Source of the DNA: JAJDTR01 sp965220415
GTDB lineage: Bacteria > Poribacteria > WGA-4E > JAJDTR01
Assembly: GCA_965220415.1 (NCBI GenBank)
Contig: OZ244829.1
Span: 5,580,001-5,644,000, forward strand
Direction of reading: 5' to 3'
DNA: 64,000 nucleotides
Below are positions 34,424-44,300 of the stretch, in pieces (the first letter of the stretch is position 1; each line of letters starts with the position of its first letter). Below the pieces are notes generated by a model. The model had not been told where the DNA came from. It was given only the letters and a program-made list of their open reading frames with translations, and did not search any database. Both the position numbers and the translations under genes were made by a program.

Positions 34424-35944
34424 ATGAACCGCCGAACGTTCATTAGACTTTCCTCGCTCACCCTCGCAGGAATCCTCACCCAATCATGCGATTCGACATC
34501 CGACAAGCCCAGCCCGCAATCTTACGACATATCAATCAACTCTGACATGCAGGCGGGACATCTACTCTTGAATAGCGCCGCCATGCCGACCGGAAACACG
34601 TTCACTACGGACTACCTTGTTGTGGGCGGTGGCATCTCCGGGCTATCGGCGGCATGCCAACTACGGGATAGAGACTTCGTCCTGTGCGAACTGTCGGCCC
34701 AACTCGGCGGCACTTCCGCGAGCGAATCTCACGCCGGTGAAGTGTTTTCGCAAGGTGCGCATTACGAGTTAGCCTACCCAAACTATTACGGACGCGAAAC
34801 CTTGAACTTCCTTGAAGAACTGGGGATAATTCGTTACGATAGTCTGATTGATTCATGGAATTTTGTCGACCGTCAGTATCTGATTGATGTTCAGCGGGAA
34901 GGTCAAACCCTTACCTCGGAAGGAATGCGAGAGGAAATTCTCGAACCGAGCCGCCTCAGAACCGATTTCTTGGAACTTGTGCTTCCCTATATGGGAGAGA
35001 TGAAGCAGCCGACACGGATTATTCGGGAGGAGTTATGGCCGCTCGACGAGATAAGTTTTCTTGACTTCCTCCAACGTACATTGAGGTTAACCCCGTCCTT
35101 CAAGCAGGGACTTGATTACCAGATGAGGGATGACTACGGCGCCGACGCCGAGACGGTCTCTGCGCTCGCCGGAATCCACTACTATACCTGTAGACCCTAC
35201 TACACCCAATCCGTGGAACTGTTTTCGCCGCCGGAGGGAAACACCTACTTTGTGGACAAGATGGCGGCAACACTGCCCAACGACAAGGTCAAGACAAATC
35301 ACTTGGTGCAAAGTGTACAAAAAAGCGAGAACGGCTTTGAAGTGCTTGTAGTCAATATCGAGAACTCTCGAATTGACCGCTACCTCGCAAAGAATGTCGT
35401 CTATGCGGGAGGGAAACATGCCCTGAAATACGTGTTTCCATCTGACGCCCATCTGTTTCAAGAAAACATATATGCGCCTTGGCTGGTGCTTAACATTGTT
35501 CTCAAAGACAATCTTCGATCGGAGGCATTTTGGCAGAATGAGTTCCTAGGTCAAGATTCAACCTACATGGGATTTGTAGATAGTGCGTCCCAATTTCGCA
35601 CAGGTGATTCGCGGGTGTTTACGGCATATTACTGCTTCCATCCAAATCAGCGATCGTATCTTGCAAGTATTCGGCTTAACGCACAGGAGATTGCGCGAAA
35701 GACGGTAGAGACGATTAACCTCTTTTTCGATCAAGATGTCAGTCCTCTTGTAGAGAAGGTTTTTTTCAAGGTGCTTGGGCACGCGATGCCGGTTCCCAAA
35801 CCTCATTACCTGTTCAGGGACAAGAACTCGCGTCGGTCCGAACCTAATCTAGTGTACGCCGGGGTAGACAATAGCCGATTGCCGCTCCTTTTTGAAGCAT
35901 TGGATAGCGGCATCCAAGCAGTTAAAGAACTTGACAGCCTATGA
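34424..35944 (+). CDS. FAD-dependent amine oxidase-like oxidoreductase with twin-arginine signal
   Basis: 506 residues from ATG 34424. That start gives MNRRTFIRLSSLTLAG, a twin-arginine export signal, whereas the longer frame from 34343 adds 27 unlikely residues. Cys22 could allow lipidation, but the lipobox is poor. Dinucleotide-binding GGGISG at 68-73 and ELSAQLGGTS (FAD ribose) are clear; later YAGGKHAL and the C-terminal LVYAGVDNSRLPLLFEALDSG match flavin amine oxidase/phytoene desaturase-type folds. Probably folded with FAD in the cytoplasm and exported by Tat. Substrate unknown. Confidence 0.75.
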   Translation: MNRRTFIRLSSLTLAGILTQSCDSTSDKPSPQSYDISINSDMQAGHLLLNSAAMPTGNTFTTDYLVVGGGISGLSAACQLRDRDFVLCELSAQLGGTSASESHAGEVFSQGAHYELAYPNYYGRETLNFLEELGIIRYDSLIDSWNFVDRQYLIDVQREGQTLTSEGMREEILEPSRLRTDFLELVLPYMGEMKQPTRIIREELWPLDEISFLDFLQRTLRLTPSFKQGLDYQMRDDYGADAETVSALAGIHYYTCRPYYTQSVELFSPPEGNTYFVDKMAATLPNDKVKTNHLVQSVQKSENGFEVLVVNIENSRIDRYLAKNVVYAGGKHALKYVFPSDAHLFQENIYAPWLVLNIVLKDNLRSEAFWQNEFLGQDSTYMGFVDSASQFRTGDSRVFTAYYCFHPNQRSYLASIRLNAQEIARKTVETINLFFDQDVSPLVEKVFFKVLGHAMPVPKPHYLFRDKNSRRSEPNLVYAGVDNSRLPLLFEALDSGIQAVKELDSL

Positions 35945-35976
35945 TATGTACTCCGCGCTGTCAGAGATTGCGTTCA

Positions 35977-36037
35977 CTGTAGGAGCGATCTCCAGATCGC
36001 GATCTGCATTTCCCGTAGGTGCGGTTTCCAACCGCAC
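35977..36037 (+). repeat. Two perfect hairpins (uninterrupted repeat modules)
   Basis: GCGATCT-cc-AGATCGC at about 35984-35999 and GTAGGTGCGGTT-tcc-AACCGCACCTAC at about 36015-36041. The first is the empty form of the module that is interrupted at 32242. They may also terminate the preceding gene. Confidence 0.6.
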
Positions 36038-36138
36038 CTACCGCCAGACGCTTGAAAATACGCAATTTTCAGCAGCGTGAAGTGTAACTCTTGCAACCTC
36101 AGCAAGATTCGCATCGTTTCTCGGGCGGAGGACAAAAA

Positions 36139-36441
36139 ATGCTGTGTCCAAATTGTAATCGTGATTCAATTAAATCCATTAGCGACAACCAATTGTTCTG
36201 CTTGGACTGTGACTGGGATAATTTGTCCGAACTGTCTGAAATTGATTTGACCACATCCGGCCCGCCATTCCTGTCCGGAACGATAGAGCGCATTCGACCC
36301 TCCGCCGATGTTTTGTCTTCGCGGACGGGACGCGATAGAACTGACGGTGTACCCTATGGAAGTCCTATTCGCATAGAGGCAACAGAAGGGGAAGAGCCGC
36401 TCACGATACGGTTTTCCGCACTGACGGTGAGTGTCGAGTAG
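36139..36441 (+). CDS. Small zinc-ribbon protein
   Basis: 100 residues from ATG 36139, preceded by GGCGGAGG. The N-terminus MLCPNCNRDSI...LFCLDCDWDN has two CxxC pairs (Cys3/Cys6 and Cys20/Cys23), a short zinc ribbon. The C-terminal half is polar with no known domain. No signal peptide. I do not recognise the family; it is probably a real gene because of the paired motif and ribosome-binding site. An upstream in-frame extension to 36091 is unlikely. Confidence 0.55.
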   Translation: MLCPNCNRDSIKSISDNQLFCLDCDWDNLSELSEIDLTTSGPPFLSGTIERIRPSADVLSSRTGRDRTDGVPYGSPIRIEATEGEEPLTIRFSALTVSVE

Positions 36442-36751
36442 CGGAAAGTCCTCTACGAGAATTCATGTTTTGGAATTGCGATAAGGGAGACGCAAGATCA
36501 TCCAGACCACGTTCCGATGGGGCAATTTATCTGCCGATTCTGCTTCGAAATCAGTGTGCCATTTCCGTATTTTTGAGGTACAATAATAGCGTCAATCAAG
36601 CAATTCCAATGAGAGGCAAGATGCCCTGTCTACTGGGTCAGGGTTAAGGGAAATGGTTGATGTCGTTTTTTCTAATGGTAAAATTAAACTTACCTTCCGC
36701 ATTATCGAGCACCTAAAAGTTTAATTTCTCAGTTGGTCGTATCCCGCATCA

Positions 36752-36950
36752 TAATTGCAGCATGCCATTATCCCTGTCGGAATAATGCTTTCAGCAAGTA
36801 ACACTTACTAGTCGGAGTCCCTTTCCTCGCTCCAGAGGAGCGCAATGTCAATAGAATGCGATTTGTCCATATTCCCGCGCTCCAGAGGAGATCAAGTGAC
36901 CGAATAGGGAACGCGATAGAGATCTTCCATGTGGTGTGTTACTTGTTAAA
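36752..36950 (+). repeat. Hairpin-repeat unit with a 35-bp insertion
   Basis: ATTATCCC-tgtc-GGAATAAT, CAGCAAGTAACACTTA, CGCTCC-AGA-GGAGCG and then CGCTCC-AGA-GGAG interrupted at 36892-36926 by a 35-bp element (TCAAGTGACC...GAGATCTT). The rest of 36442-37212 is AT-rich with no gene that I can support; it must hold the htpG promoter. Confidence 0.7.
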
Positions 36951-37212
36951 ATGAAGTTGATGATGGAAGGGCAAAACCGGTCGATCAACCGGACTCATGG
37001 TAGTACCTCGGTGATTTTTGCTCGTTTGTGGATGTATACCCCGAGATTTGGCATGTGAAAATTTGAGATTGCACAAGTCTATTATGCGGAAGATGAGTTA
37101 AAGACCATAATATGCAATATTCTTCAGACAAAATGGTATTATGTGTGTGCGAATTCAACAATCATGAGTAAACTGTTACTTGATAAAAAAACAATAGGAG
37201 AATTTTTCGATT

Positions 37213-39075
37213 ATGTCCAGTGACAAACCTGAAGTGCTAGAGGAATTTGAATACCAAGCGGAGATGAAGCAGCTTCTTCATCTTATCGTTCATTCGCTTT
37301 ACAGCCATCGCGAAGTTTTTCTCCGTGAAGTGATTTCCAATGCTTCCGATGCTCTAAATCAGGTGCGTTTCAGACAGTTAACGGATAAGGATATTGTAAG
37401 TCCCGATGCGCCTTTGCGAATCAGCATCGGTGTTGACTCGGAAGGACAAACCTTCTCGATTGCCGACACCGGCATTGGCATGACGAAAGAAGATCTCGTA
37501 GCCAGAATCGGCACCATTGCAAGTTCCGGCACCGTGGCATTTTTGGAGCAATTGAAAGAGGAAGGCAAGCCCTTCGACGCGAATCTAATCGGTCAATTCG
37601 GCATCGGTTTTTATTCCGTTTTTATGGTGACTGATGAGGTGGTTATCGAAACTCGTCATGCTGATTCGGGGTCAAAGGGGTACCGGTGGGAATCGACGGG
37701 AGAGAACAAATTTACCGTTGAAGAATTCCCGCGTGAGGAGCGGGGGACGAAAATCTCGTTCAAACTCAAGGACGATGCGAAGGAGTTCAGCGAGGAATAT
37801 CGGGTAAACGAGATAATCAAAAAGTATTCCAACTTCGCCGATTTCCCGATTCATGTCAACGGCGAACAGGTCAACACTATAAGCGCGCTGTGGCAGAAAA
37901 ACAAAAACGAAGTGAATGATGAAGAGCTGGAGGAATTTTATAAGTTCATATCCAACGACTTCAAGCCGATTCTGGGACATCTGCACTTGGCTATTGAAGG
38001 GCAGGTAAATTTCAAGGCAATGGTTTTCGTGCCCGAAATCGCTCCGTTCAATTTTTTGAGGGGAGATGACTTGAAATCGTTGCAACTCTACGCGAATAGA
38101 ATCTTCATTCAAGACGACTGCAAAGAATTACTGCCTGAGTATTTGCATTTCGTCGCCGGGGTCGTGGATACGGAAGATTTGCCGTTAAACGTCTCTCGAG
38201 AAGTAACCCAGTCAAGCCCGGTAATGGGAAAAATCCAAAATGTGCTTACGGGAAGAATCTTGTCGCTTCTTGAGGGGTGGGCGAAGAATGATCAAGAAAA
38301 ATACGACAAATTCTTCACGAACTTTGGATTGCTGTTCAAAACCGGACTCAGCACGGACTTTGGCAATCGAGATCGACTGATCGACCTCTTGCGATTCGAA
38401 TCCACAAAGACCGAAAAAGGGAAGTTCACGTCACTGAAGGACTACGTGGCTGGTATGCAGGAAGATCAGAAAGAGATTTACTACTTAACCGGCGAGAGCA
38501 GAGCGGCGGTGGAACTGAATCCAAATCTGGAGTATTTCCGGAAAAGGGAAATCGAAGTCCTGTTTTTCATTGATCCGGCGGATATATTCAACATTCCGCA
38601 ATTGCATGAATATGACGAAAAACCGATAAAAGGAATCGAAACCGCAGACCTCGACCTTAAGTCGGATGAAGAAAGCGAGGCTGACAGCTTAACCGAGGAC
38701 GAGTCCAAGTCACTTATCTCGATTTTCAAAGAGACACTGGGAGACAAAGTGGAGGATGTGGTCGAGTCAAAGCGGCTCGTGGGTTCAGCGGCAACCCTTG
38801 TGGTCGGAGCCAGCGGGATGGATCGGCAGATGGAACGGATGATGAAAATGATGAACCAAGAAATCCCCGGCTCAAAGAAAATCCTTGAGATTAACCCCTC
38901 TCACCCGTTAATCAAGAACCTTGCACATATTCACGAAAACAAAGGTGATGAGTCGCTCCTCAAAAGTTGCGTTCTGCAGGTTTATGAAGGGGCGCTTTTG
39001 ATTGACGGCAATATGGACTCTCCGACCGAGTTTGTCGCACGCATGACCGAGATCATGGAACATGCGACCAAATAG
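37213..39075 (+). CDS. htpG: Chaperone HtpG (Hsp90)
   Basis: 620 residues, the usual bacterial Hsp90 length. ATG start with AATAGGAG upstream. The N-terminal GHKL ATPase shows NASDALNQVRF, DTGIGMTKEDLV and GQFGIGFYSVFMV; the middle domain carries LPLNVSREVTQSSPVM; the C-terminal dimerisation domain ends without MEEVD, as in bacteria. Cytosolic ATP-dependent chaperone. Monocistronic. I see no CIRCE element upstream, so heat control, if any, is not HrcA-like here. Confidence 0.97.
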   Translation: MSSDKPEVLEEFEYQAEMKQLLHLIVHSLYSHREVFLREVISNASDALNQVRFRQLTDKDIVSPDAPLRISIGVDSEGQTFSIADTGIGMTKEDLVARIGTIASSGTVAFLEQLKEEGKPFDANLIGQFGIGFYSVFMVTDEVVIETRHADSGSKGYRWESTGENKFTVEEFPREERGTKISFKLKDDAKEFSEEYRVNEIIKKYSNFADFPIHVNGEQVNTISALWQKNKNEVNDEELEEFYKFISNDFKPILGHLHLAIEGQVNFKAMVFVPEIAPFNFLRGDDLKSLQLYANRIFIQDDCKELLPEYLHFVAGVVDTEDLPLNVSREVTQSSPVMGKIQNVLTGRILSLLEGWAKNDQEKYDKFFTNFGLLFKTGLSTDFGNRDRLIDLLRFESTKTEKGKFTSLKDYVAGMQEDQKEIYYLTGESRAAVELNPNLEYFRKREIEVLFFIDPADIFNIPQLHEYDEKPIKGIETADLDLKSDEESEADSLTEDESKSLISIFKETLGDKVEDVVESKRLVGSAATLVVGASGMDRQMERMMKMMNQEIPGSKKILEINPSHPLIKNLAHIHENKGDESLLKSCVLQVYEGALLIDGNMDSPTEFVARMTEIMEHATK

Positions 39076-39136
39076 AACCAGTCACGTCAGCGGTTCTGTA
39101 GGAGATGCTTCTGACTTCAAAGGTTCATCCAACCAT

Positions 39137-40162
39137 TCAAATCGCTACCACGTTCCCGGTCTCTACCGATTCGCGAACCGCATCAATCACTTTCATCTGA
39201 TGAACGCAGTTTTCTGGTGAAATACGGTGCGGCTGTCCCGTTGTCAAACAGTCGCAGAGGTGCTGTAGCTGGTTCGTGAACTGAAACACCGGCGCAAATT
39301 CAATGGATTCCGATCCATCAACAGTCTGTTTTTCAATCGACACCGGGCGGTTCTCATTGTTCCAAATTCTGTCAAGGCGCAACATTCCCTTTGTACCGCA
39401 GATTTCGGCGTATTGTGCGGTTGACGAATTAAATCCGACGGAAATCTGGGCGGTGCGTTCACCCGGAAAGGTGAGCGACATATACATAGCGTCATCAACC
39501 TCAATTCCCCACTGCTGAATCGCAAATGCCGAAACAGGTTCCGCATCAAAGACGAACCGTGCGTGATGAATGCAATAGCACCCTAGGTCATAGATGCTAC
39601 CACCGCCCTTTGCTTTGTTGAAGCGCCAGTTCATTTCCGGGCGGCGATTTTCAGGTCCCCCGCCCCTGCCCCCGGTACAGAACGTACTGCGAATTGTCTT
39701 TATCTCTCCAATTTCTCCCGCGTCGATAAGTTCCTTCGCTTTCAGATGCATCGGATGATGACGGAACTTGAAGGCTTCGGCAACCAGCACACCGTTTGCT
39801 TCCGCGGCTTCTACGAATTGCACCGCCTCCGCCGCATTCGATGTAAACGGCTTTTCGCAGAGTATGGCTTTGACACGGCGTGACTTGGCAATTTGGATGC
39901 CTGTTTCGGCATGAAAAGCCCCCCAGTTGGCGATAATCGCGATGTCAAGTTCTTCGCTAGTCAGCATATCATCGAGATCGCGGTAGAGACGCTCCACGCC
40001 AAATGATTCGGCGTAACGATGCAAAGCTTCCTCGGAAATGTCACAAATGGCGGAGAGTTCGGCGCATTCGAGTTCTTGACACGCCCTGCCGTGCGCCTTT
40101 GCGATTCCGCCTGTTCCCACAATGCCGATCCGGTAAACCGGCGCAGCAGATTTGTCAGACAT
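39137..40162 (-). CDS. Gfo/Idh/MocA-family NAD(P)-dependent oxidoreductase
   Basis: 341 residues, ATG start with GAGGGG upstream. N-terminal Rossmann motif RIGIVGTGGIAKAH; EKP motif in AILCEKPFTSN; the C-terminal domain has GGGSIYDLGCYCIHHARFVF, where GCYCIHHAR matches the D/H-rich active-site helix of the family. Closest in pattern to deoxysugar or inositol dehydrogenases, but the substrate is not readable. Convergent with htpG, 61 bp apart. Unrelated to a recent duplication of the 15226 gene. Confidence 0.85.
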   Translation of the reverse strand: MSDKSAAPVYRIGIVGTGGIAKAHGRACQELECAELSAICDISEEALHRYAESFGVERLYRDLDDMLTSEELDIAIIANWGAFHAETGIQIAKSRRVKAILCEKPFTSNAAEAVQFVEAAEANGVLVAEAFKFRHHPMHLKAKELIDAGEIGEIKTIRSTFCTGGRGGGPENRRPEMNWRFNKAKGGGSIYDLGCYCIHHARFVFDAEPVSAFAIQQWGIEVDDAMYMSLTFPGERTAQISVGFNSSTAQYAEICGTKGMLRLDRIWNNENRPVSIEKQTVDGSESIEFAPVFQFTNQLQHLCDCLTTGQPHRISPENCVHQMKVIDAVRESVETGNVVAI

Positions 40163-40328
40163 TATTATCCCCTCGTCATTTGCCGATTGTGCTCATGTCG
40201 ACCATTATAAACCGTTTCTGAGAAAACATCCAACCATATTCTCCTGACATCATGAAACGTAGCCGGATTGGATAGGCCTTTACACCTTAATTTTCGTTCA
40301 TAACTGTCTAAACATTGGGGGTAAGTTA

Positions 40329-41195
40329 ATGGGATACATATTTCTAGTTAGCGCTTTGATTTACATGAACAGTTGGGATCAAGAAGATATAACTACGCCA
40401 TTGAAGATTCTGTCTCTCACCGATGATGCGCCTGGAGGATTCTCTCGCGTTTTTCAGAGACAAGCATGCGTGTTCGGGATTAGAGTATACGCTACCGCGA
40501 AGACTCCCGATGAGAAAATTGTGCACGCGGCGAACGTATTAGCTCAATATCTGGATAATGACGAAGACGGTATGCCCGATAATCCTGATGTGGTAGCGCA
40601 GATGCAGCGTAACCAAGCAGCGCTTGTAATGTTTGCTACCGAGCGTGACCGGAAGGCAGCCAACCTAGAAGATTACATCCCGAGGCATGTGCTGAACGCG
40701 ATGAGACTACAAGATTTATACGGCGAGGAAACACACCCTAACGGAGCCTCGGAAGGAAGATTTGACGCCGCTTTGGAGGAAATACTGCACTTAATCACCA
40801 GCGCGGGTTACGCTGATGTGTATCCAAATATCTTTGGTGAAAAGCCGAATACAGCTGTTGCGAATGCGATGGACATTGCAAGAGGCGGACATTTTAGGCA
40901 AGTCCCTCGTTCTTATCCCGATGGCGCGTGGTTTACATATTACGACAGAACATGCGACTACGGCTGCCAAATTACCGAGTACATCTATTGGGCGTTGACG
41001 TCAATTCTGGGTGGTCAGAAATTCTGTGGACGGGCGGATGAAATTGCCGATGAGTGGCGTCTGCACACGCCGGAATTGGCGCAGAAACGAGATTCGCAAA
41101 TTTACTCATTGTTGACGAATCCGGAGTACAAATTCCCCACTCGCCTGCCTGACGGAAAATACCAGAAGCAGTTCAAATTGCACGACAATGATTAA
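40329..41195 (+). CDS. Hypothetical, probably exported protein with a DxDxDG-like calcium motif
   Basis: 288 residues, ATG start with GGGGG about 7 nt upstream. A short hydrophobic N-terminus (GYIFLVSALIYM) may be a signal peptide. DNDEDGMPDNPDV (about 77-89) resembles thrombospondin type-3 or EF-hand calcium loops. ALEEILHLITSAGYADVYP contains Glu-Glu-x-x-His and may be a metal site. Four cysteines lie in RTCDYGCQ and nearby. I do not recognise the family; a secreted metal-dependent enzyme is possible but not shown. Confidence 0.55.
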   Translation: MGYIFLVSALIYMNSWDQEDITTPLKILSLTDDAPGGFSRVFQRQACVFGIRVYATAKTPDEKIVHAANVLAQYLDNDEDGMPDNPDVVAQMQRNQAALVMFATERDRKAANLEDYIPRHVLNAMRLQDLYGEETHPNGASEGRFDAALEEILHLITSAGYADVYPNIFGEKPNTAVANAMDIARGGHFRQVPRSYPDGAWFTYYDRTCDYGCQITEYIYWALTSILGGQKFCGRADEIADEWRLHTPELAQKRDSQIYSLLTNPEYKFPTRLPDGKYQKQFKLHDND

Positions 41196-41310
41196 CTGGC
41201 AAGCCACACGCGTTGTTCCACGACCTGGATTGGCCATACCTGAAAAGGAACCGAATTATTTTGGAAATTTGCTTTCTCCTGACTGTCTCGACCCCTATAT
41301 GTCACCGTAA

Positions 41311-44300
41311 TTACTTCAAGATAACGAGCCGCCGCGTCAATTCTCGAGCGTCGGAGCCATTCCGGTCGGAAATTGTGAACGTATAGTAATAGATACCACT
41401 AGCGACTGTTTCGCCTAGCTTATTCCGTCCATCCCAATACCCTGCGTTTGACTTGGTCGAATACAACCCTTCAGGTCTCTCTCCCAAGTCGAGTTCTCTT
41501 ACTAACTCTCCTGACGTATTGCGTATGGCAACCGTAACGCGCGCGGTGTTTCCAAGTGCAAACGGGAGCCACGTTTCGGGGTTGCCGGGATTGGGGAAAC
41601 TTTGATAAAGTTCAGTCTTGAGTCCGCCGATGGTGACGGCTTTCAAGCCCTCAACTGTTACAATTGGTGAGAGACTGATTCTGCCCAATAGCCCTCTGTT
41701 CTCTAGATAGTAGGAATAGGTCTTGAGGGGAGAGGTATCTTCGTCAAAGAAGACATAATCGCGTTCTGCATTGCTGTATCCTCTGCCTTTAACCAACACC
41801 TCAACCGGACGGTCAATTGTTGACCGGTAAGGGTCAATTAAGGGTGTAAGTTCCCCATCCGGCGTTTCGCTTCGGTAGATACGCCAGCCCAGATTGCCGT
41901 ATTCGCCCTGAGTTGTCCAGTTCAGTCGTATCTGATTGAATTCGCGCGTGCCCGAGAACCCAGAGAGCACGTTCGACGCAGGGAGGTTGTTGACGTAAAC
42001 GCCGGTATGTTCCGGATTTGCCTGAAACATTCCCCACTCAATCGGTGCGTCCGTAGATTGACCTTCCAAATCCCAGATATAGAACGATCCGGGGATAAAC
42101 TCACCCTGACTAGGTGCCCGCAGCGAGCCGATACAGATTTCCACATCCCCGTCGTTGTCAAGATCGCCGATAGCTGGTGAAGATTGAAGATTGCCCGTGG
42201 TAATCAGGGGCCAACCGTCAAGCTCAATACCGTCGGAACTGAAGGCGTGTAATTGCCCAAAGAAACTTCCCCAGTTGGTTGCAACGACGACCTCAACCTC
42301 GTCGTCACCGTTAATGTCTCCCAGCACGGGAATTGATGTAACCGTTGATCCGAAAATTGAGATTGGCCATCCCGGCGCCAGTGTGCCATCTTCATTAAGG
42401 GCGACAATGCTTGATGTGCCCAAATCGCCAGCGATGATTTCGAGTTGCCCATCACCGTTCAAATCGCCCACTGCCGGCGCAGCATATGGTGTATATCCTA
42501 TTCGCTGGGGCCATCCGTCTCGGATTTCACCTTTCTGAGAGAGAACATAGATGCTTCCGTTCCTAAACATCAGGATGATTTCCAAGATGCCGTCCGAATT
42601 AAGGTCAGCCAATACCGGCGGCGCGTTAGCTCCAGTTCCCGGTCTTGGTTCAATGGGCCAACCTTCCAATGCGGTGCCGTCGGCTTCCCATGCGTAAACA
42701 TTGGCTCCACTCGTGGCGACGACAAGCTCCAGCGAAGCGTCTCGGTTCAGGTCGCCAACTGCCGCCGGGGTCAAGCCGTAATCCTCTATTTCCTGTGGCC
42801 ACCCGTCAAGATCGTCTCCGTCATGATGGAGCACATGCACGCCGTCTGTTTTAGTGACAATGATTATTTCTTTGTCAAAATCTTTGTCGAGATCGGCAAG
42901 GGTAACCGCGGCAATAATGCGGCTCTTGAAGCGTTTTGGCCATTCCGAGTTGAAAGGTGTGCCATCGGGGCGGAAAATGTAGACTCGTCTTTCGACCGGT
43001 AACACAATCTCAAGGCTTCCATCAGCGTCTAGATCGCCCACAGACGGCGTGGCTATCAACTCACCATCGGTTTCTTGCGGCCAACCGGCAACCGAGGATC
43101 CGTCATGATTCCAGACCTGGAGCAATCCGTCCTTAGAACCTACAATAATCTCGAGCGTACCGTCTCCATCAAGGTCGACGAGCACCGGGGAGGAAAATAC
43201 TTCGCTCTCTGTTTGAAACGGCCAGCCTTCTTGATCCGGAATAAACGTAGAATCTTGCGCCGTGGGAGTGACCTCTACCTCCTCAGAGAACTCACTGACA
43301 TTTCCTGATGAATCATAGGCGGAAACAACCACATAGAGGACTACATCATTCTCTGCTCCACTCACTCGCAGAGAGGTTCCATCTTGCACCTCGAAGAACG
43401 CAAAATACTCTCCGGGAGTGTCGCCAAAGAACACTAAATAACCCGCAACGTCAGGTTCCGGGTTTGCGTTCCAACTCACCGCTACAATTCCATCTGCTGG
43501 TGTCGTAATCACACCTGTAGGCGGCGTCGGTGAAGTCGTATCTTCTCCTCCCGGATTTGCCGTTGGGATTACAATCAACGGTCTCGTCTTGGCGCTCTCG
43601 TTCCCGGCGGTGTTGAATGCGCTTAACGCGACCACGATGGGTACACCGTTCTGGAGGTCAGTTAGCCTAAGGGTCTCGACATTTCCAAGATCAAACACCT
43701 GGTCCGAGATGTGGAGTCTATACCCGGCGATATTGGGTTCGACATTTGCCATCCAGCTTAAACTCACCGCCCTGTCTTCGGAAACGGCGGTAAAGCCCTG
43801 TGGGACTGCAGGAACGTCCAATGATGCTAGGATATTCAGTTGCCCCGCACCCCAGTAGCTGTCCCAACCCGGATCGCCGCTATCGACGGCACGCTCCATC
43901 AGAAGGCGCTGCAAATCTACCACCGTTCTCGCGGGTTCCTGCTGAAGCAGAAGTGCCACCGCACCTGTAACATGAGCGGCGGCGGCGCTCGATCCGCGGA
44001 GCGCGATATGGCTTTGGTCTTCCAGAACCAATGGAGGGTATCCCCAACTCCGCCCGGCGAGCGCCCCGGCAATCATCTCTCCCGGCGCAGCGAGATTAGG
44101 CTTTTCTTTATCATCACGACTTGGTCCTACACTAGATATGCTAGAGATTTCTCCGACAGTTGCATCAACTGCTCTAACAAAGCCAAACGAATCCACCCAG
44201 TCGTTTCGTGTAACATAGGAGGTGACACTGATGGCACCTCTTGCCGTGGACGGCATGCCGATGGTTTTATTGGCATCGCCCGGGATTAGCCATGGATCAG

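Noticed and set aside
36465..36647. 60-residue frame downstream of the zinc-ribbon gene
   Set aside because: No ribosome-binding site, no conserved pattern and atypical composition; probably chance.
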